Below, piece by piece: positions 1-11,157 of a DNA stretch of 64,000 nucleotides. The notes beneath the pieces are model-generated. The model saw only the letters and a list, made by a program, of their open reading frames with translations, had not been told where the DNA came from and did no database searches. Source of the stretch: Mugil cephalus (taxonomy: Eukaryota > Chordata > Actinopteri > Mugiliformes > Mugilidae); assembly GCF_022458985.1 (NCBI RefSeq), contig NC_061779.1:15173001-15237000 (forward strand), given 5' to 3'. Position numbers and translations under genes: made by a program. Position 1 is the first letter of the stretch; each line of letters begins with the position of its first letter.

Positions 1-30
1 CCACGTCTGTTTGAGAAGCTTGGTGGGTTG

Positions 31-111
31 TTATCAAAGGTTCACATCCACCATCTCAATGTGGTTGAACTTGCTTTCCACATTGAGATGGTGGATGTGA
101 ACCATTGATAA
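31..111. repeat. Long foldback (inverted repeat, 34-bp arms)
   Basis: Positions 31-64 are the reverse complement of 78-111 with a single mismatch (38 against 104). The inner 26 bp (39-64 with 78-103) pair perfectly around a 13-base spacer. A related single arm occurs at about 1468-1495 without its partner. It could be a hairpin precursor, a palindromic transposon end, or a local inverted duplication. Confidence 0.9.
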
Positions 112-954
112 TTGATTGAATAGGAAGCTTCATCCAGTGATCCAGTAGTTTTTTGATTATGTCCTTACTGATCAAGACAGGCTGGAAGGAAGAATAATGG
201 TGGTTACATACGACATACTAAGCACAATGAAGTTGAATTTGTTTACAACACATAAGCTCTTAGTGATTGTTGGACTGTCCAATTTTGCGCAAAGGTATTG
301 TTTTCTCTTTACTGGTTGAAACACGCCCCAAAACTCAATCCAAATAGCGTGCTGCCAGACAGATTCTGATAAGAACTGAGCTGTGCCAAGCTAATTAACA
401 TTTCGAGTCCATGTAAACTTTAGGTGGTGAAAGAAAAAAAAGGACATTTTTTTCATTGTTCACTGGTGATGTTCATTGTTAAAGTCCTGCCTGCAGTCTA
501 AAAGATGCTTCATGGAGTTGGTTAGTGTAACTTTTAATCAAAAGCTGTGCCTTCAGGGACTCTTTGCGGAGAGTAAAGGAATATTCACGGATGTAAGACA
601 AACATGTGGCAGATCTTGTATTGTCACAGCCAACACAGACACTGACTGAATAATATATTCCTTTCCATTTCATCAAACTAACAATGAAGTGGTCAGTTGG
701 TTGACTTTTCTTCACTCTCTCCAAAACCCAAATCAACGGACACCCATGTTAATGCAGGGAGTGTGACGATCCCTCCCACAACAACACAATTAAAATCAAG
801 TTTGTTTAACCTAAATAACCTCGGAGAAAACAAGGCTAACCGTATTGCTGGTACTAAAGTAATTGAGTTGGCCTAACTAGAAAAGTCTTTTGGCTTTAAA
901 TTGTTAGCACATCATATATTAGAGCGTGTGGAACAAAATAAAGTGTTATTTATT

Positions 955-963
<9 letters not shown>

Positions 964-1034
<71 letters not shown>
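964..1034. repeat. (TTA)n microsatellite
   Basis: About 23 uninterrupted TTA/ATT units, preceded by TTTA units. The matching place in the second copy (about 1890-1915) has only a short AT-rich stretch, so the array expanded after the duplication. Confidence 0.97.
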
Positions 1035-2483
1035 CGTCTCTGACCAGCCCCTCTGACTTGTGGAGGGTCAGCATTTTCGAAAGCAACAATGTAAATCTGA
1101 GAAGTAGGTTCTATCGTTGTTTCTGTCAAGTAAAGCCATGGAGCCACACCATTATTTTTTTTAACCCTCTTCTTTTTATTTCATACCAGTGCAATGTTAT
1201 CAATATGGACATAATCATACGACAGAAGCAAAGCAGATTATAACAAATTACAGTCACCGCTTTGTCTTAGTAAAGAGAAATCTTTATACTTTCATCAGGT
1301 TTGTTGACAGAGAAACAACATTTGTTTTTGTCTGTTAAATCGACTGTGGTACAAGAAACTAGGAAGTATCTCGTCTTAGTAACCGTGGGTTGTGGTTGCG
1401 TGGCATGACAAGCATGTCCTCACAAGGCTCCTCTTCATAAAAATCTGGCATGTCTCGTAAGCAAGTTCAATCAAATTGAGATTGTGGATGTGAACCGTTG
1501 ATGACTGATTGAATCGCAAGATATAGGACTGGATATCAAAAAGTTTCTATTTTACATTGCAATAGCCATGATTGTCAACACCACTACAGCTACATATCAG
1601 TCGGTTAATAGGTACACACTAACATGCATACAGATTGAAAGAGTCTGTTAGATAAATAGCAGCATGTTCAACAAGGTCTTAGCAGGACAACTTAGCCCCG
1701 CGGTTGGTTCTTTCCATTCTGGCTTCACTTCAAAGTGTTGTTAATTATTGTTGATCATTTGGGTTTTAAACTACATTTTAGGTCTCTGGCCCATCGAGTG
1801 GCATTTTATACAACAATTTAGGATGACACCTTTTTCATTGTTCACTGCTGATGTTCACTGTTAAAGTCCTGCCTGGGAAAAATAAAGTTTTATTATTTTT
1901 TCATTATTAATATTATGTTTTTGCCCCTGATCAGCCCCTCTGACTTGTGGAATGTAAATCTGAGAAGTAGTTTCTATCATTGTTTCTGCCAAGTGAAGCC
2001 ATGAAGACACACCGTTTTATTTTTTATATCTTACCATTGCAATGTTATAGTAATATGACAGACGTAAAGCAGATTATGACAAATTACAATCTATAACAAT
2101 GTCCTGAAAATACCATAAAGAGCTACAGATGATATTGCAGATTTAGACATTTTGGTAGTTTGATAAAGGAATAGTAACATATTTACCTGTTACACAATGT
2201 GACATTTTAAGATATTCCGTTCTTTACAAAAAGGTTAAAATAGTTGATCTGTTAAGAGTGAGTCATGGCAGAAAGGACTCAATCAGTGATTCTAAGTGAC
2301 AGTGTGTCACCAGTTTGTCTTAGTAAAGAATTTTCTTTATACTTTCATCAGGTTTGTTGACAGAAACAACATGAAGGCACTGCAAATTTAACAGAAGATA
2401 AAATAATGATAATTAAAAGGAAATGAATGTTGAAACAAAGTGAAAAATACAACAGTATAATATCTGTGTAAATGGTAAATGCT

Positions 2484-2700
2484 CACTATGAAGGTATTTA
2501 GGGAAGGCATCGGTTTGACGTCTGTCTCTGCTCAGTCCCAAATGCAGATGGCAACTCATGTCGCTGAGCTGATGGATACAGACATCGCCTGTCACACCCT
2601 TTACAGTCAGTAAAGGTTGGCCACAGCACAAAAATCGGTTGAAGAGTTTCTCCTGGCGCTGAGTGCACTGGTTTCCTTGTGGACAATCAAACAAGTCCAA
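2484..2700 (-). pseudogene. Decayed copy of exon 11 of the PCSK5-like gene
   Basis: Read on the minus strand, this stretch resembles the exon at 14819-15064. Shared landmarks on the plus strand are the donor-side segment with GAAGGTATTT, the GATGGCAACTCATG block, and the GAGTGCACTGGTT block. Frame and cysteine spacing are destroyed. It is more eroded than the copies at 7.4 and 11.6 kb, so it marks an older duplication unit. Confidence 0.7.
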
Positions 2701-2969
2701 CTGCTCCAATGTGTGTCTTATTGGTACATTTACAGAACAAGGTGTGTCTAACTGTGTTAGAAGCAAATGATGTATTTAAAGTAAATGTCATGCAAAGTAA
2801 ATATAATAAATCAGTTAATGACACATACTGGTTAATGGTTGAAGGGTGACCTGTTGCAGGTTTAAACACTAATATTTTGTTTTTTGTCAAAAGCAAACCA
2901 GTTAGATCACTTGTTTGATGACTTCTGACTTTGAATTTGAGCGTCTGATTTTGCCTGATCAGGTTAAAC

Positions 2970-3052
2970 TCAGGCGTCTGATTCTAAATTGGCCATAGGT
3001 GTGAGCATGATGGTTGTCTGTGTCTGTGTGTTAGTTACAGACAATTTCGAAT
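2970..3052. repeat. Fragment of a common teleost interspersed repeat
   Basis: The block around TCTAAATTGGCCATAGGTGT, followed by a TGTCTGTGTGTTAG segment, belongs to a dispersed fish repeat that also occurs at about 5905-6075 and 10133-10303 in this window. I recognise the sequence type but cannot name the family with confidence. Confidence 0.55.
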
Positions 3053-3436
3053 GGCTCATTAACCAACATGCATGGCTTTGAAATGTGGCAACATTAACAC
3101 CGTACCAACCATCACGAATGTCTGACAATGTTTAAACAGTCCTTCAATTTTGGTGAGATAATGTTTACTCTGCAGATAATAAGGTGCTTAAACTGACGCA
3201 GCCCAATAATAAAACCTACCTTTCTCAGGGTTCATTCATCAGCATAGTAAATACGGACAAAGAAACAATCCAACAGCTTCAAAAAACAAACAAAAAAACA
3301 AACGAAACAAAAAAAAAAAAAAACTGAACATTACATTGCTTTATTTCTACTTAGAATCCTCTAGGTGGCAACATAAATACAGATTTCATTGAAATCATGA
3401 AAGCATGGACCTCTATAAATTACATGATATAATAAT
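3053..3436. other. Spacer downstream of the first GCNT gene
   Basis: AT-rich DNA with an A-rich tract near 3280-3320. A TTTATT (AATAAA on the minus strand) at about 3340-3345 could be a polyadenylation signal for the transferase gene ending at 3690. No coding potential is visible. Confidence 0.5.
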
Positions 3437-3689
3437 ATAAAAGTGAAGTTTATAAGGAATTAGAGTCTATTGCAATATTTTTTTGATACTATTAAGAGCA
3501 TCTGAAGATTTATGAAATGTTACTGCAGTGCAGGATGTATCAAAAACAGCATACAGAAAACAGAAAAAAATTAGACATTTCAGAGAAAGATTCTTCACAT
3601 TTTGATAAATTAAAATGCTTCTCTAAATCTTCCCAAGTTTGCTGTGTTAACTGATGAATTGGACACTGGTATTTCAATTTTTATATGCT

Positions 3690-4976
3690 TCACAAAATAA
3701 TTGAATGTTGATCTGTTACTGGGTCATGGCCTAAAGCTTTGAAACGCAGAACTGACTCTAGACACCTTATGGCAATGTCATCAATCTTAGGATCAAACTT
3801 ATTTGCAAAGAGGTGGTGTTGTCTCAGGAGCCAGCGGAGGTCCCCAGCCCCATACACACATACAGCTCTCCTATATTCACCCGTGCAGGGGTAGTACGGA
3901 GCTCCTTTTTCCACATCTCCTGCTAAATAGATCCACTTCACCAAACGAGCAAGGGCTTGTATGTCAGACATGTCGTACTTGATGTTAGCAGGCGCTGATC
4001 CAGGAACAGTGGGCATCCTCTGCAGAGTGGCCCACAGGTGCTCATCAGGGCTGTATGTGTCCTTTTCCCACTCCAGAAATGTCTGCACCTCTCTGTCCTC
4101 TATTATGTGTTTCACAAAGGCTCTTGTCACCACAAAGTAGGCATTTCCTTGGAACATGGGGCTGCTGATGGGTGGAGGGCTCTTCCTCACGTCTGTCCAG
4201 ATCACACTGTCAGTGACATTGTAATGATACTGCCAGCGTTGTTTCTTGTAGTCATTGGTGACTTCAGACTCCATGCTGTTTCGCCCATTGAGAGCCTTCA
4301 GTGCCTTTACCATCTCTCCATTTGTTTTAATGGGGAAGTCTGTGCCACAGGTGTTAAGTAGGTACTTCCAGTCCACCTCAGAGTTCAGCAGATCTTTCAT
4401 GCAGTTCAGGTCCGCCTGTACTCGAGACCATGAGGCATAAACCACTCTTTCTAATTTGCTGGCTACAAACACATTGGGAAAGCATGAAACAATGGCTTTC
4501 ACTGCCTCTCGAAAATCTGCGGAGGATTTAAGGTCCATATGTACGCAGTAGATGTTCTGAGGAGCGTAAACAGCTCGTAGAAGTCGCTCAAACATCTCAA
4601 TGTTCTCATGGATCACCATTGAGTATGCGATGGGAAAAGTTTCCTCCTCTTCACTCAGAGGGACTGTAATGAAACCTCTCTTTTTGATGTATGCTGGACA
4701 GTTCTTTGTTGCATTAAGGTAGAAGTCCTCTGAAAAAATATTCTGCTTTTTCCTGAATGCCAGAAGTCTTTCTAATTCAGTCTTCTTTTTCTGTACATCT
4801 CCATTGATGATAGCTGAGCAGCCGGGCAGGTCAACAGAGAACTGCTGTGGTATGTTGAGATCCGACATTGGCAACGTACCAGTTTCCCAAAGAACAAAGG
4901 AAAGCAACATACCCATTAGGATGAGAGAGAGTGTCTTCAACAGCATGCTGCCCCTCTTGAGCCTTAGAAAAGACAT
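3690..4976 (-). CDS. gcnt3: Core 2 beta-1,6-N-acetylglucosaminyltransferase, GCNT3-type (copy 1)
   Basis: Predicted Golgi type II glycosyltransferase (CAZy GT14) that adds beta-1,6-GlcNAc to core O-glycans, the branching step for mucin-type chains. The product is 428 aa, the usual length. Residues 11-30 form the signal anchor after a basic N-terminus. Exactly nine cysteines are present (53, 93, 144, 165, 192, 210, 364, 373, 405), the number conserved in the family. The [14 protein letters not shown] motif carries Glu312, equivalent to the catalytic Glu of GCNT1. [11 protein letters not shown] and VCVYGAGDL are closer to GCNT3 than to GCNT1. I chose the first ATG; the frame stays open upstream but without an ATG. 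A TTGTCTTCAG just upstream may be a splice acceptor, as these genes usually have noncoding 5' exons. The coding region is a single exon. The paralogue name (gcnt1 or gcnt3) is less certain than the family. Confidence 0.93.
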   Translation of the reverse strand: MSFLRLKRGSMLLKTLSLILMGMLLSFVLWETGTLPMSDLNIPQQFSVDLPGCSAIINGDVQKKKTELERLLAFRKKQNIFSEDFYLNATKNCPAYIKKRGFITVPLSEEEETFPIAYSMVIHENIEMFERLLRAVYAPQNIYCVHMDLKSSADFREAVKAIVSCFPNVFVASKLERVVYASWSRVQADLNCMKDLLNSEVDWKYLLNTCGTDFPIKTNGEMVKALKALNGRNSMESEVTNDYKKQRWQYHYNVTDSVIWTDVRKSPPPISSPMFQGNAYFVVTRAFVKHIIEDREVQTFLEWEKDTYSPDEHLWATLQRMPTVPGSAPANIKYDMSDIQALARLVKWIYLAGDVEKGAPYYPCTGEYRRAVCVYGAGDLRWLLRQHHLFANKFDPKIDDIAIRCLESVLRFKALGHDPVTDQHSIIL

Positions 4977-5164
4977 TTCCTTGTCTACTGAAGACAACGT
5001 GGTTAAGTGAGGAGAGGCTACAGTGCTTCAGTTCTTAAAGAAACACAAACTGATTCGTCCCCTGGAGGTGTGCCATACTAAGGTGTGGGAAGAAAAAATC
5101 TGAAGATACTCCACGTAGTTTGTGAAGAGGATCTAGCCCATTTTACATCCTGGTAACACCAGTG

Positions 5165-5770
5165 GTTTGTTTGCCAATTTAATCTAGTCTGAAATTAAAC
5201 ATAAAATAGACCTAGTATACCAGTTATATAGGTGTACTATACAATTAACCAGAATGCGTTTTTATTTTACATTATGCTTCTCTTTAAAACAATCATTTGA
5301 TATAAAAGACCAATCCACTTTTTCTAACAAATAACTCTTAAGTATCAGGTTAAAAGTGAGTACTCATGCGTATATATCATAGTTTATCTAAGAATGTGCA
5401 TTACACACATACATGCACTTTATAGAAAAATATATAAAATATACAGCTGAACACAAAAAGAATCATACCAAAGCAAAATACAACCATACTCTCTTCTAAG
5501 AGACCTTTCAGTCTTGGTACAGTGTACAAATCAGAGTTATTGCAACCTCTGGTCTGGAGGAATCTAAGACCGTTTTCGGCCACATCCTGGTTTGCATCTG
5601 TTGCTTCTCACGGAAGAAGCACTGATGACGATAAAACGATCCACATCCATCTCATCTCCGCTGTCATATTTGAGCACCACACATGCAGTTTCTTCCTGAC
5701 CTGGGCCATGACCAAAGCAAAGAAAGCAAGAAAGATTAAGATCCGCACGGATCCAGGCAGAGATCTCAGA
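5165..5770 (-). pseudogene. Decayed copy of the last exon and 3' UTR of the PCSK5-like gene (unit 1)
   Basis: This segment aligns with 12260-12960, covering the 3' UTR and the exon for the cytoplasmic tail and membrane span. The minus-strand frame still reads DSGDEMDV, against DSGDEVDV in the intact tail, and then diverges. The membrane-span part is frameshifted. No splice partner is intact, so it is a non-functional duplicate. Confidence 0.85.
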
Positions 5771-5879
5771 TAGGGTTCCTTGAATCTGGTGGAGCCACTC
5801 TCCCAGTTTGTCCCTCTTATAAATTATTCCAGGAACTTGATTACGCATTCTCTGCATGCCTTGCGGGCAACACAGTGGT

Positions 5880-6075
5880 GTGTGCATGTTTTCGCTGTGT
5901 CTGTGCGTGGTTTCTCTCCGGGTACTCCAGCTTCTTCCCACTGTCCGAAGACAGGCTTGTTAATTGGTCATTCTAAATTGGTCATAAGTGTTGATGGCCC
6001 TGTGTTAGCCCTGTGATAGACTGGCGAACTGTCTGGGATGTACCAATGACAACTGGGACAGGACCCAGAGAATTG
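5880..6075. repeat. Teleost interspersed repeat inside unit 1
   Basis: This stretch contains the landmarks TTTCTCCGGGTACTCCAGCTT, TCTAAATTGGTCATA, TGTGATAGACTGGCGAACTG and a degenerate tail. The same insertion sits at the equivalent place in unit 2 (about 10108-10303). It is missing from the equivalent intron of the intact gene in unit 3, so it entered after that split and before units 1 and 2 separated. Confidence 0.65.
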
Positions 6076-6225
6076 AGAATATTGATAGTTTTTTGTTTGT
6101 TTCACAACTGAAAAACATTTTCTCCAGATAAAGCTAATTCATATACCACTACTCAACTATGTGTTTGAACATATAGATTTGGATCAGAATAGCCTCTCAG
6201 TCTATGAAGAAATACTGTACATGTA

Positions 6226-6580
6226 CCTCTTCGGAAAATGGATAGTAGACTTTGTTCTTTAGTGTGAAGTCACACGTCATGTAGCTGTAATGCGACAAGT
6301 CTGGAAACGCGGATACAACACTGGAAGGTGAAACCGAATGTCTAATATTGACACAGTGGGACGATATCACCTATGGACAATAGGCTCCTATTGAGCTGCA
6401 CAAACAACACTAAATGTTTGAGATATTTGTCATTACATATATTCCCGCAATTAGATCTTTCATCTGCACCCGCGCACATCTGACAACTGGCGCGCCATTG
6501 TTTGCAGATATCACCGAGCTGACAAGAAGCACTGTGGGCAGCACTCAACAAGCACCAAGAGGAAGTAGCCCGGCCCTTAT
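6226..6580 (-). pseudogene. Decayed copies of exons 14 and 13 of the PCSK5-like gene (unit 1)
   Basis: Positions 6226-6300 align with exon 14 (13534-13634): both have TAGCAGACTTTG/TAGTAGACTTTG and GTCACACGTCATG. A block of about 27 bases is deleted. Positions 6465-6580 align with the 3' half of exon 13 (13830-13945), with TGACAACTGG, GTTTGCAGAT and GTGGGCAGC(G/A)CTCAACA. Both copies are interrupted and out of frame. Confidence 0.82.
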
Positions 6581-6977
6581 TCTGCAAGCAGTTCATTTAG
6601 AAATTACATGACTACCCCACTTGTGGTAACTTAAAAGTAAAATAAAACAAAAAACAAACACCAAGCACAGACAACAAGCTGTAATATTTCTAAAAAAAAA
6701 AAAAAATGTCAATGACATAATTAAAAAAAAAGGCACATTGTAGCATAGAACAAAAGTATTGAAATTAATTTATTCAACTGCTGAAGACATGATGGAGAAG
6801 TTTGATAAGTTTTCTCTGTTGTCAATTGAACAAGAGTTGATAATATAACTAAATCCACACCAGAATCCTGTTTTGTGCTGTTTGTACCAGCTGCACACTC
6901 GCACACAACTTTAAAAAAAAAAAAAATATATATATATATCACACAGAAATATTGGCGTAGGAGCCATAACACTGATA

Positions 6978-7330
6978 TACACCAATCAGCCATAACATTA
7001 AAACCACTGACAGGGGAAGTGAATAACATTGATCATCTTGTGGAAACTCAATGTTCTGCCGGAAAACGTTTGGACCTGGCATTCATGTGGATGTTACTTA
7101 GACATGTACCACCTACCTAGACCAGACCAGGCACCTCCCACCCCATAGCAGTGACACTCCTTGATGGTAGCAGTCATCTCCAATAGGATGCAACTGTGAG
7201 AGCAACAAAAGGTGTTGACCTGGCCTCCAAATTCCCTGAATCCCAAACCACTAATCCACAGAGGTCCCTCCCCTCAACCCATGGGACCCAAAGGCCCGAA
7301 TTAACAACATTCTGTTGTCAGACACCACAA
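6978..7330 (+). mobile_element. Internally deleted Tc1-like transposon remnant (unit 1)
   Basis: It starts with the Tc1-like end ACCAATCAGCCATAACATTA, runs through 'ccactgacaggggaagtgaataacat', then jumps to the C-terminal part of the transposase. There CTGGCCTCCAAATTCCCTGA reads WPPNS, from the WPPNSPDPNPIEHLW region typical of Tc1 DDE transposases. Most of the transposase is missing and the right end is not clear. The same element sits in unit 2, so it was inserted before that duplication. Confidence 0.85.
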
Positions 7331-7344
7331 GACATCCTCAGAAG

Positions 7345-7540
7345 GTCCGTGCTGGCCCCGATGAAAGTAACTGCGTTGATGGCAACTCATGCAGGTGAGC
7401 TAGCCTTTATAGTACAGTTATATCTTTGGTGGCAAGTCACACCACACAATAAGTCGTTTGGATCCAGTCCCGTCTCACACTGGGTGCATTGGTTAGTGTC
7501 GGTGCAGATAAAAAAAATCTGGTTGCAATGTGGGCATAAC
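7345..7540 (-). pseudogene. Decayed copy of exon 11 of the PCSK5-like gene (unit 1)
   Basis: Aligns with 14880-15060: GATGGCAACTCATGCAGGTGA, GTGGCAAGTCACACC, the 'cacaataagtcgtttggatcca' segment against the intact 'aacaatgtgttcgggtccaa', and TCTCACACTG(G/A)GTGCATTGG. Frameshifts remove the cysteine pattern. It lies directly behind the Tc1-like remnant, which has replaced the donor side of the exon. Confidence 0.85.
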
Positions 7541-7915
7541 TAAAAGAAGTCAGATCGCATCAGAACGCCATTTACAAAAGAGGGTGTGGTCACCACCACA
7601 TTTATATCAATAAAGTAAATGCTGCATTCCATTGTCACTAAACCCAGATAGTACCCAGATGTAAAAAAGTGAAGATTATAAGGAATTAGAGTCTATTGCA
7701 ATATTTTTCTGATACTATTAAGAGTATCTGAAGATTTATGAAATGTTACTGCAGTGCAGGATGTATCAAAAACAGCATACAGAAAACAGAAAAAAATTAG
7801 ACATTTTAGAGGAAGATCCTTCACATTTTGATAAATTAAAATGCTTCTCTAAATCTTCCCAAGTTTGCTGTGTTAACTGATGAATTGGACACTGGTATTT
7901 CAATTTTTATATGCT

Positions 7916-9205
7916 TCACAAAACAATTGAATGTTGATCTGTTAAGACTGGGTCATGGCCTAAAGCTTTGAAATGCAGAACTGACTCTAGACACCTTATG
8001 GCAACGTCATCGATCTTAGGATCAAACTTATTTGCAAAGAGGTGGTGTTGTCTCAGGAGCCAGCGGAGGTCCCCAGCCCCATACACACATACAGCTCTCC
8101 TATATTCACCCGTGCAGGGGTAGTACGGAGCTCCTTTTTCCACATCTCCTGCTAAATAGCTCCACTTCACCACACGAGCAAGGGCTTGCATGTCAGACAT
8201 GTCGTACTTGATGTTAGCAGGCGCTGATCCAGGAACAGTGGGCATCCTCTGCAGAGTGGCCCACAGGTGCTCATCAGGGCTGTATGTGTCCTTTTCCCAC
8301 TCCAGAAATGTCTGCACCTCTCTGTCCTCTATTATGTGTTTCACAAAGGCTCTTGTCACCACAAAGTAGGCATTTCCTGAGAACATGGGACTGCTGATGG
8401 GTGGAGGGCTCTTCCTCACGCCTGTCTGGATCACACTGTCAGTAACATTGTGATGATACTGCCAGCGTTGTTTCTTGTAGTCATTGGTGACTTCAGACTC
8501 CATGCTGTTTCGCCCATTGAGAGCCTTCAGTGCCTTTACCATCTCTCCATTTGTTTTAATGGGGAAGTCTGTGCCACAGGTGTTAAGCAGGTACTTCCAG
8601 TCCACCTCAGAGTTCAGCAGATCTTTCATGCAGTTCAGGTCCGCCTGTACTCGAGACCATGAGGCATAAACCACTCTTTCTAATTTGCTGGCTACAAACA
8701 CATTGGGAAAGCATGAAACAATGGCTTTCACTGCCTCTCGAAAATCTGCGGAGGATTTAAGGTCCATATGTACGCAGTAGACGTTCTGAGGAGTGTAAAC
8801 AGCTCGTAGAAGTCGCTCAAACATCTCAATGTTCTCATGGATCACCATTGAGTATGCGATGGGAAAAGTTTCCTCCTCTTCACTCAGAGGCACTGTAATG
8901 AAACCTCTCTTTTTGATGTATGCTGGACAGTTCTTTGTTGCATTAAGGTAGAAGTCCTCTGAAAAAATATTCGGCTTTGTCCTGAATGCCAGAAGTCTTT
9001 CTAATTCAGTCTTCTTTTTCTGTACATCTCCATTGATGATAGCTGAGCAGCCGGGCAGGTCAACAGAGAACTGCTGTGGTATGTTGAGATCCGACATTGG
9101 CAACGTACCAGTTTCCCAAAGAACAAAGGAAAGCAACATACCCATTAGGATGAGAGAGAGCGTCTTCAGCAGCATGTTGCCCCTCTTGAGCCTTAGAAAA
9201 GACAT
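7916..9205 (-). CDS. gcnt3: Core 2 beta-1,6-N-acetylglucosaminyltransferase, GCNT3-type (copy 2)
   Basis: Same predicted Golgi GT14 enzyme as copy 1; 429 aa starting at the ATG equivalent to that of copy 1. By my count it differs from copy 1 by 15 substitutions and one extra leucine near the C-terminus (HDPVLTDQ against HDPVTDQ). All nine cysteines, the [12 protein letters not shown] catalytic segment and both N-glycosylation sites (NAT, NVT) are kept. Differences cluster in one stretch ([11 protein letters not shown] against [11 protein letters not shown], and MFSGN against MFQGN) and in another ([14 protein letters not shown] against [14 protein letters not shown]). Both copies therefore look functional. 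The upstream region to about 9600 is also shared, so the two promoters should be similar. Confidence 0.93.
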   Translation of the reverse strand: MSFLRLKRGNMLLKTLSLILMGMLLSFVLWETGTLPMSDLNIPQQFSVDLPGCSAIINGDVQKKKTELERLLAFRTKPNIFSEDFYLNATKNCPAYIKKRGFITVPLSEEEETFPIAYSMVIHENIEMFERLLRAVYTPQNVYCVHMDLKSSADFREAVKAIVSCFPNVFVASKLERVVYASWSRVQADLNCMKDLLNSEVDWKYLLNTCGTDFPIKTNGEMVKALKALNGRNSMESEVTNDYKKQRWQYHHNVTDSVIQTGVRKSPPPISSPMFSGNAYFVVTRAFVKHIIEDREVQTFLEWEKDTYSPDEHLWATLQRMPTVPGSAPANIKYDMSDMQALARVVKWSYLAGDVEKGAPYYPCTGEYRRAVCVYGAGDLRWLLRQHHLFANKFDPKIDDVAIRCLESVLHFKALGHDPVLTDQHSIVL

Positions 9206-9394
9206 TTCCTTGTCTACTGAAGACAACGTGGTCAAGTGAAGAGAGGCTACCGTGCTTCAGTTCTTAAAGAAACACAAACTGATTCGTCCCCTGGAGGTGT
9301 GCCATACTAAGGTGTGGGCAGAAAAATTCTGAAGAAACTCCCCGTAGTTTGTGAAGAGGATCTAGCCCATTTTACATCCTGGTAACACCAGTGG

Positions 9395-9995
9395 TTTGTT
9401 TGCCAATTCAATCTAGTCTGAAATTAAACATAAAATAAACCTAGTATACCAGTTATATAGGTGTACTATACAATTAACCAGAATGCGTTTTATTTTATAT
9501 TATGCTTCTCTTTAAAACAAATCATTTGATATAAAAGACCAATCCACTTATTTAACAAATAACTCTTTAGTATCAGGTTAAAAGTGAGTACTCATGCATA
9601 TATTTCATAGTTTATCTAAGAATGTGCATTATACACATACATGCACTTTATAGAAAAATATATAAAATATACAGCTGAACACAAAAAGAATCATACCAAA
9701 GCAAAATACAACCATACTCTCTTCTAAGAGACTTTTCAGTCTTGGTACAGTGTACAAATCAGAGTTACTGCAACCTCTGGTCTGGAGGAATCTAAGACCG
9801 TTTTCGGCCACATCCTGGTTTGCATCTGTTGCTTCTCACGGAAGAAGCTCTGATGACGATAAAACGATCCACATCCATCTCATCTCCGCTGTCATATTTG
9901 AGCACCACACATGCAGTTTCTTCCTGACCTGGGCCATGACCAAAGCAAAGAAAGCAAGAAATATTAAGATCCGCACGGATCCAGGCAGAGATCTC
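9395..9995 (-). pseudogene. Decayed copy of the last exon and 3' UTR of the PCSK5-like gene (unit 2)
   Basis: Counterpart of 5165-5770 and equally broken: the minus frame keeps DSGDEMDV but loses the rest of the tail and the membrane span. It shares its lesions with unit 1, so the decay began before the two units separated. Confidence 0.85.
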
Positions 9996-10107
9996 AGATA
10001 GGGTTCCTTGAATCTGGTGGAGCCACTCTCCCAGTTTGTCCCTCTTATAAATTATTCCAGGAACTTGATTACGCATTCTCTGCATGCCTTGCGGGCAACA
10101 CAGTGGT

Positions 10108-10303
10108 GTGTGCATGTTTTCGCTGTGTCTGTGCGCAGTTTCTCTCCGGGTACTCCAGCTTCCTCCCACTGTCCAAAGACAGGCTTGTTAATTGGTCATT
10201 CTAAATTGGTCATAGGTGTTGATGGCCCTGTGTTAGCCCTGTGATAGACTGGCGAACTGTCTGGGATGTACCAATGACAACTGGGACAGGACCCAGAGAA
10301 TTG
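10108..10303. repeat. Teleost interspersed repeat inside unit 2
   Basis: Same insertion as at about 5880-6075, with the landmarks CCGGGTACTCCAGCTTCCTC and TCTAAATTGGTCATAGGTGT. Confidence 0.65.
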
Positions 10304-10453
10304 AGAATATTGATAGTTTTTTGTTTGTTTCACAACTGAAAAGCATTTTCTCCAGATAAAGCTAATGCATATACCACTACTCAACTGTGTGTTTGAACAC
10401 ATAGATTTGGATCAGAATAGCCTCTCAGTCTATGAAGAAATACTGTACATGTA

Positions 10454-10808
10454 CCTCTTCGGAAAATGGATAGTAGACTTTGTTCTTTAGTGTGAAGTCA
10501 CACGTCATGTAGCTGTAATGCGACGAGTCTGGAAACGCGGATACAACACTGGAAGGTGAAACTGAATGTCTAATATTGACACAGTGGGACGATATCACAT
10601 ATGGACAATAGGCTCCTATTGAGCTGCACAAACAACACTAAATGTTTGAGATATTTGTCATTACATATATTCCCGCAATTAGATCTTTCATCTGCACCCA
10701 CGCACATCTGACAACTGGCGCGCCATTGTTTGCAGATATCACCGAGCTGACAAGAAGCACTGTGGGCAGCACTCAACAAGCACCAAGAGGAAGTAGCCCG
10801 GCCCTTAT
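10454..10808 (-). pseudogene. Decayed copies of exons 14 and 13 of the PCSK5-like gene (unit 2)
   Basis: Counterpart of 6226-6580 with the same deletion in the exon 14 part. It retains GTCACACGTCATG and GTGGGCAGCACTCAACA. No usable frame. Confidence 0.82.
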
Positions 10809-11157
10809 TCTGCAAGCAGTTCATTTAGAAATTACATGACTACCCCACTTGTGGTAACTTAAAAGTAAAAAAAACAAAAAAACAAACACCAAGCACAGAC
10901 AACAAGCTGTAATATTTCTAAAAAAAAAAAAAAAAAGTCATACTCGTGACATAATGTCAATGACATAATTAAAAGTTTGATAAGTTTTTTCCTGTTGTCA
11001 ATTGAACAAGAGTTGATAATATAACTAAATCCACACCAGAATCCTGTTTTGTGCTGTTTGTACCAGCTGCACACTCACACACAACTTTAAAAAAAAAAAA
11101 TATATATATATATATATATCACACAGAAATATTGGCGTAGGAGCCATAACACTGATA

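Larger units (their letters stand above)
1..2380. repeat. Diverged tandem duplication of about 1-1.4 kb; no gene seen
   Basis: Several blocks of the first 1.3 kb recur in the same order in 1440-2380. Examples are 78-125 with 1468-1515, 450-490 with 1837-1876, 1040-1165 with 1923-2010, and 1255-1320 with 2303-2370. The offset drops from about 1390 to about 890 and then returns to about 1045, which indicates internal indels and growth of the TTA microsatellite. The copies are clearly diverged, so the event is older than the 4.2 kb duplications further right. I see no convincing coding exon; the short open frames show no family features. Confidence 0.75.
3437..7667. repeat. Tandem segmental duplication, unit 1 (about 4.2 kb)
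   Basis: The unit begins where sequence shared with 7668 and 11847 starts (GTGAAG(T/A)TTATAAGGAATTA) and runs to the same point before unit 2. It contains an intact GCNT gene, its upstream region, decayed copies of exons 16, 14, 13 and 11 of the PCSK5-like gene, a teleost interspersed repeat and a Tc1-like remnant, all in the same order as in unit 2. Boundaries are accurate to perhaps 20 bp. Confidence 0.92.

Noticed and set aside
926..1243. Open frame with a long leucine run
   Set aside because: It is a translation of the TTA microsatellite.
4977..4997. Seven extra residues before the GCNT ATG in copy 1 (ten in copy 2)
   Set aside because: The upstream starts are TTG codons at non-equivalent places. 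The first ATG (4976 and 9205) is equivalent in both copies and gives the normal short basic N-terminus before the anchor.
5564..5941. 125-aa minus-strand open frame in unit 1 and its twin at 9792-10169
   Set aside because: It runs through a decayed PCSK5-like tail exon into an interspersed repeat. There is no start context, no splice partner and only a short stretch of similarity.
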